From CAMENZ01 sp041854955 (GTDB lineage Bacteria; Bacillota; Clostridia; Peptostreptococcales; Anaerovoracaceae): DNA of 13,141 nt. The stretch covers positions 1-13,141 of the forward strand of contig JBHADF010000055.1 in assembly GCA_041854955.1 (NCBI GenBank). The letters are read 5' to 3'. The translations under genes were made by a program, and so were the position numbers. The notes beneath the pieces are model-generated. The model saw only the letters and a program-made list of their open reading frames with translations. It was not told the origin of the DNA and made no database searches. Shown in pieces: positions 13,060-13,141 of this stretch (position 1 is the first letter of the stretch; each line of letters starts with the position of its first letter).

Positions 13060-13141
13060 TTATTTTGCAGCCTTAGCTGCGTTGAATCTTTTCGTCAATC
13101 TGGAAGTTTTTCTGGAAGCAGCCTGCTTAGAAATAGTATTC
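13060..13141 (-). CDS. rpsT: 30S ribosomal protein S20, C-terminal end only; gene continues beyond window
   Basis: The minus-strand frame ending with TAA at 13060-13062 encodes about 26 residues, NTISKQAASRKTSRLTKRF followed by NAAKAAK. This matches the Lys/Arg/Ala-rich C-terminal helix of S20 (compare the family pattern HKNTA-RKxSRL-K). S20 is a primary 16S rRNA-binding protein of the small subunit. The start and most of the gene are outside the window. The identification rests on a short basic segment and is therefore good but not certain. Confidence 0.8.
   Translation of the reverse strand, partial: NTISKQAASRKTSRLTKRFNAAKAAK

Overview
The window looks like an ordinary chromosomal segment of an anaerobic Firmicute, most likely a member of the Clostridia. 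The evidence is a CIRCE-controlled hrcA-grpE-dnaK-dnaJ operon, a DnaK that lacks the N-terminal insertion of Gram-negative DnaKs, strong AGGAGG-type ribosome binding sites, sigma-A-like promoters, and a short-chain fatty acid transporter next to a phosphate butyryltransferase-type enzyme. I cannot name a genus from the sequence. I see no insertion sequence, phage gene, CRISPR array, tRNA or rRNA, and no obvious new multi-gene system. The interest lies in gene context and in regulatory sites.

Layout. Positions 1-641 hold the C-terminal part of a long-chain acyl-CoA synthetase on the + strand. It converges on a minus-strand PLP enzyme of the D-cysteine desulfhydrase/ACC deaminase family (706-1746), and a hairpin terminator lies between them (648-678). 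A divergent intergenic region then carries an extended -10 promoter for the PLP enzyme. Facing the other way it carries a near-consensus sigma-A promoter and a perfect CIRCE operator for hrcA (1950-2999), grpE (2992-3552), dnaK (3610-5466) and dnaJ (5567-6721). A 13-bp hairpin sits between dnaK and dnaJ. A MalY/PatB-type C-S lyase gene (6738-7898) follows dnaJ by only 16 bases and probably belongs to the heat-shock transcript, which ends at a strong terminator (7911-7954).

The second half is a set of metabolic and transport units. A GPH-type sugar:cation symporter (8033-9412) is preceded by a promoter with the 19-bp spacer and dyad typical of MerR-family regulation. An AtoE-type short-chain fatty acid transporter (9563-10912) has its own promoter and a hairpin at the very start of its leader. 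A Ptb-type phosphate acyltransferase (11016-11915) follows, without a butyrate kinase gene beside it. Two small membrane-anchored proteins of unknown function (12031-12468 and 12473-12949) form a bicistron behind an extended -10 promoter. The 3' end of rpsT (ribosomal protein S20) enters from the right on the minus strand.

How the genes work together. HrcA represses its own operon through CIRCE, and GrpE, DnaK and DnaJ form the Hsp70 folding machine. The two PLP enzymes around the operon both belong to families that release sulfide or thiols from cysteine-like substrates. The acyl-CoA synthetase, fatty acid transporter and Ptb all fit fatty-acid/acyl-CoA metabolism in a fermenting anaerobe. 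In many Clostridia hrcA lies downstream of rpsT, lepA and hemW, and dnaJ is followed by prmA. Here that neighbourhood has been rearranged.
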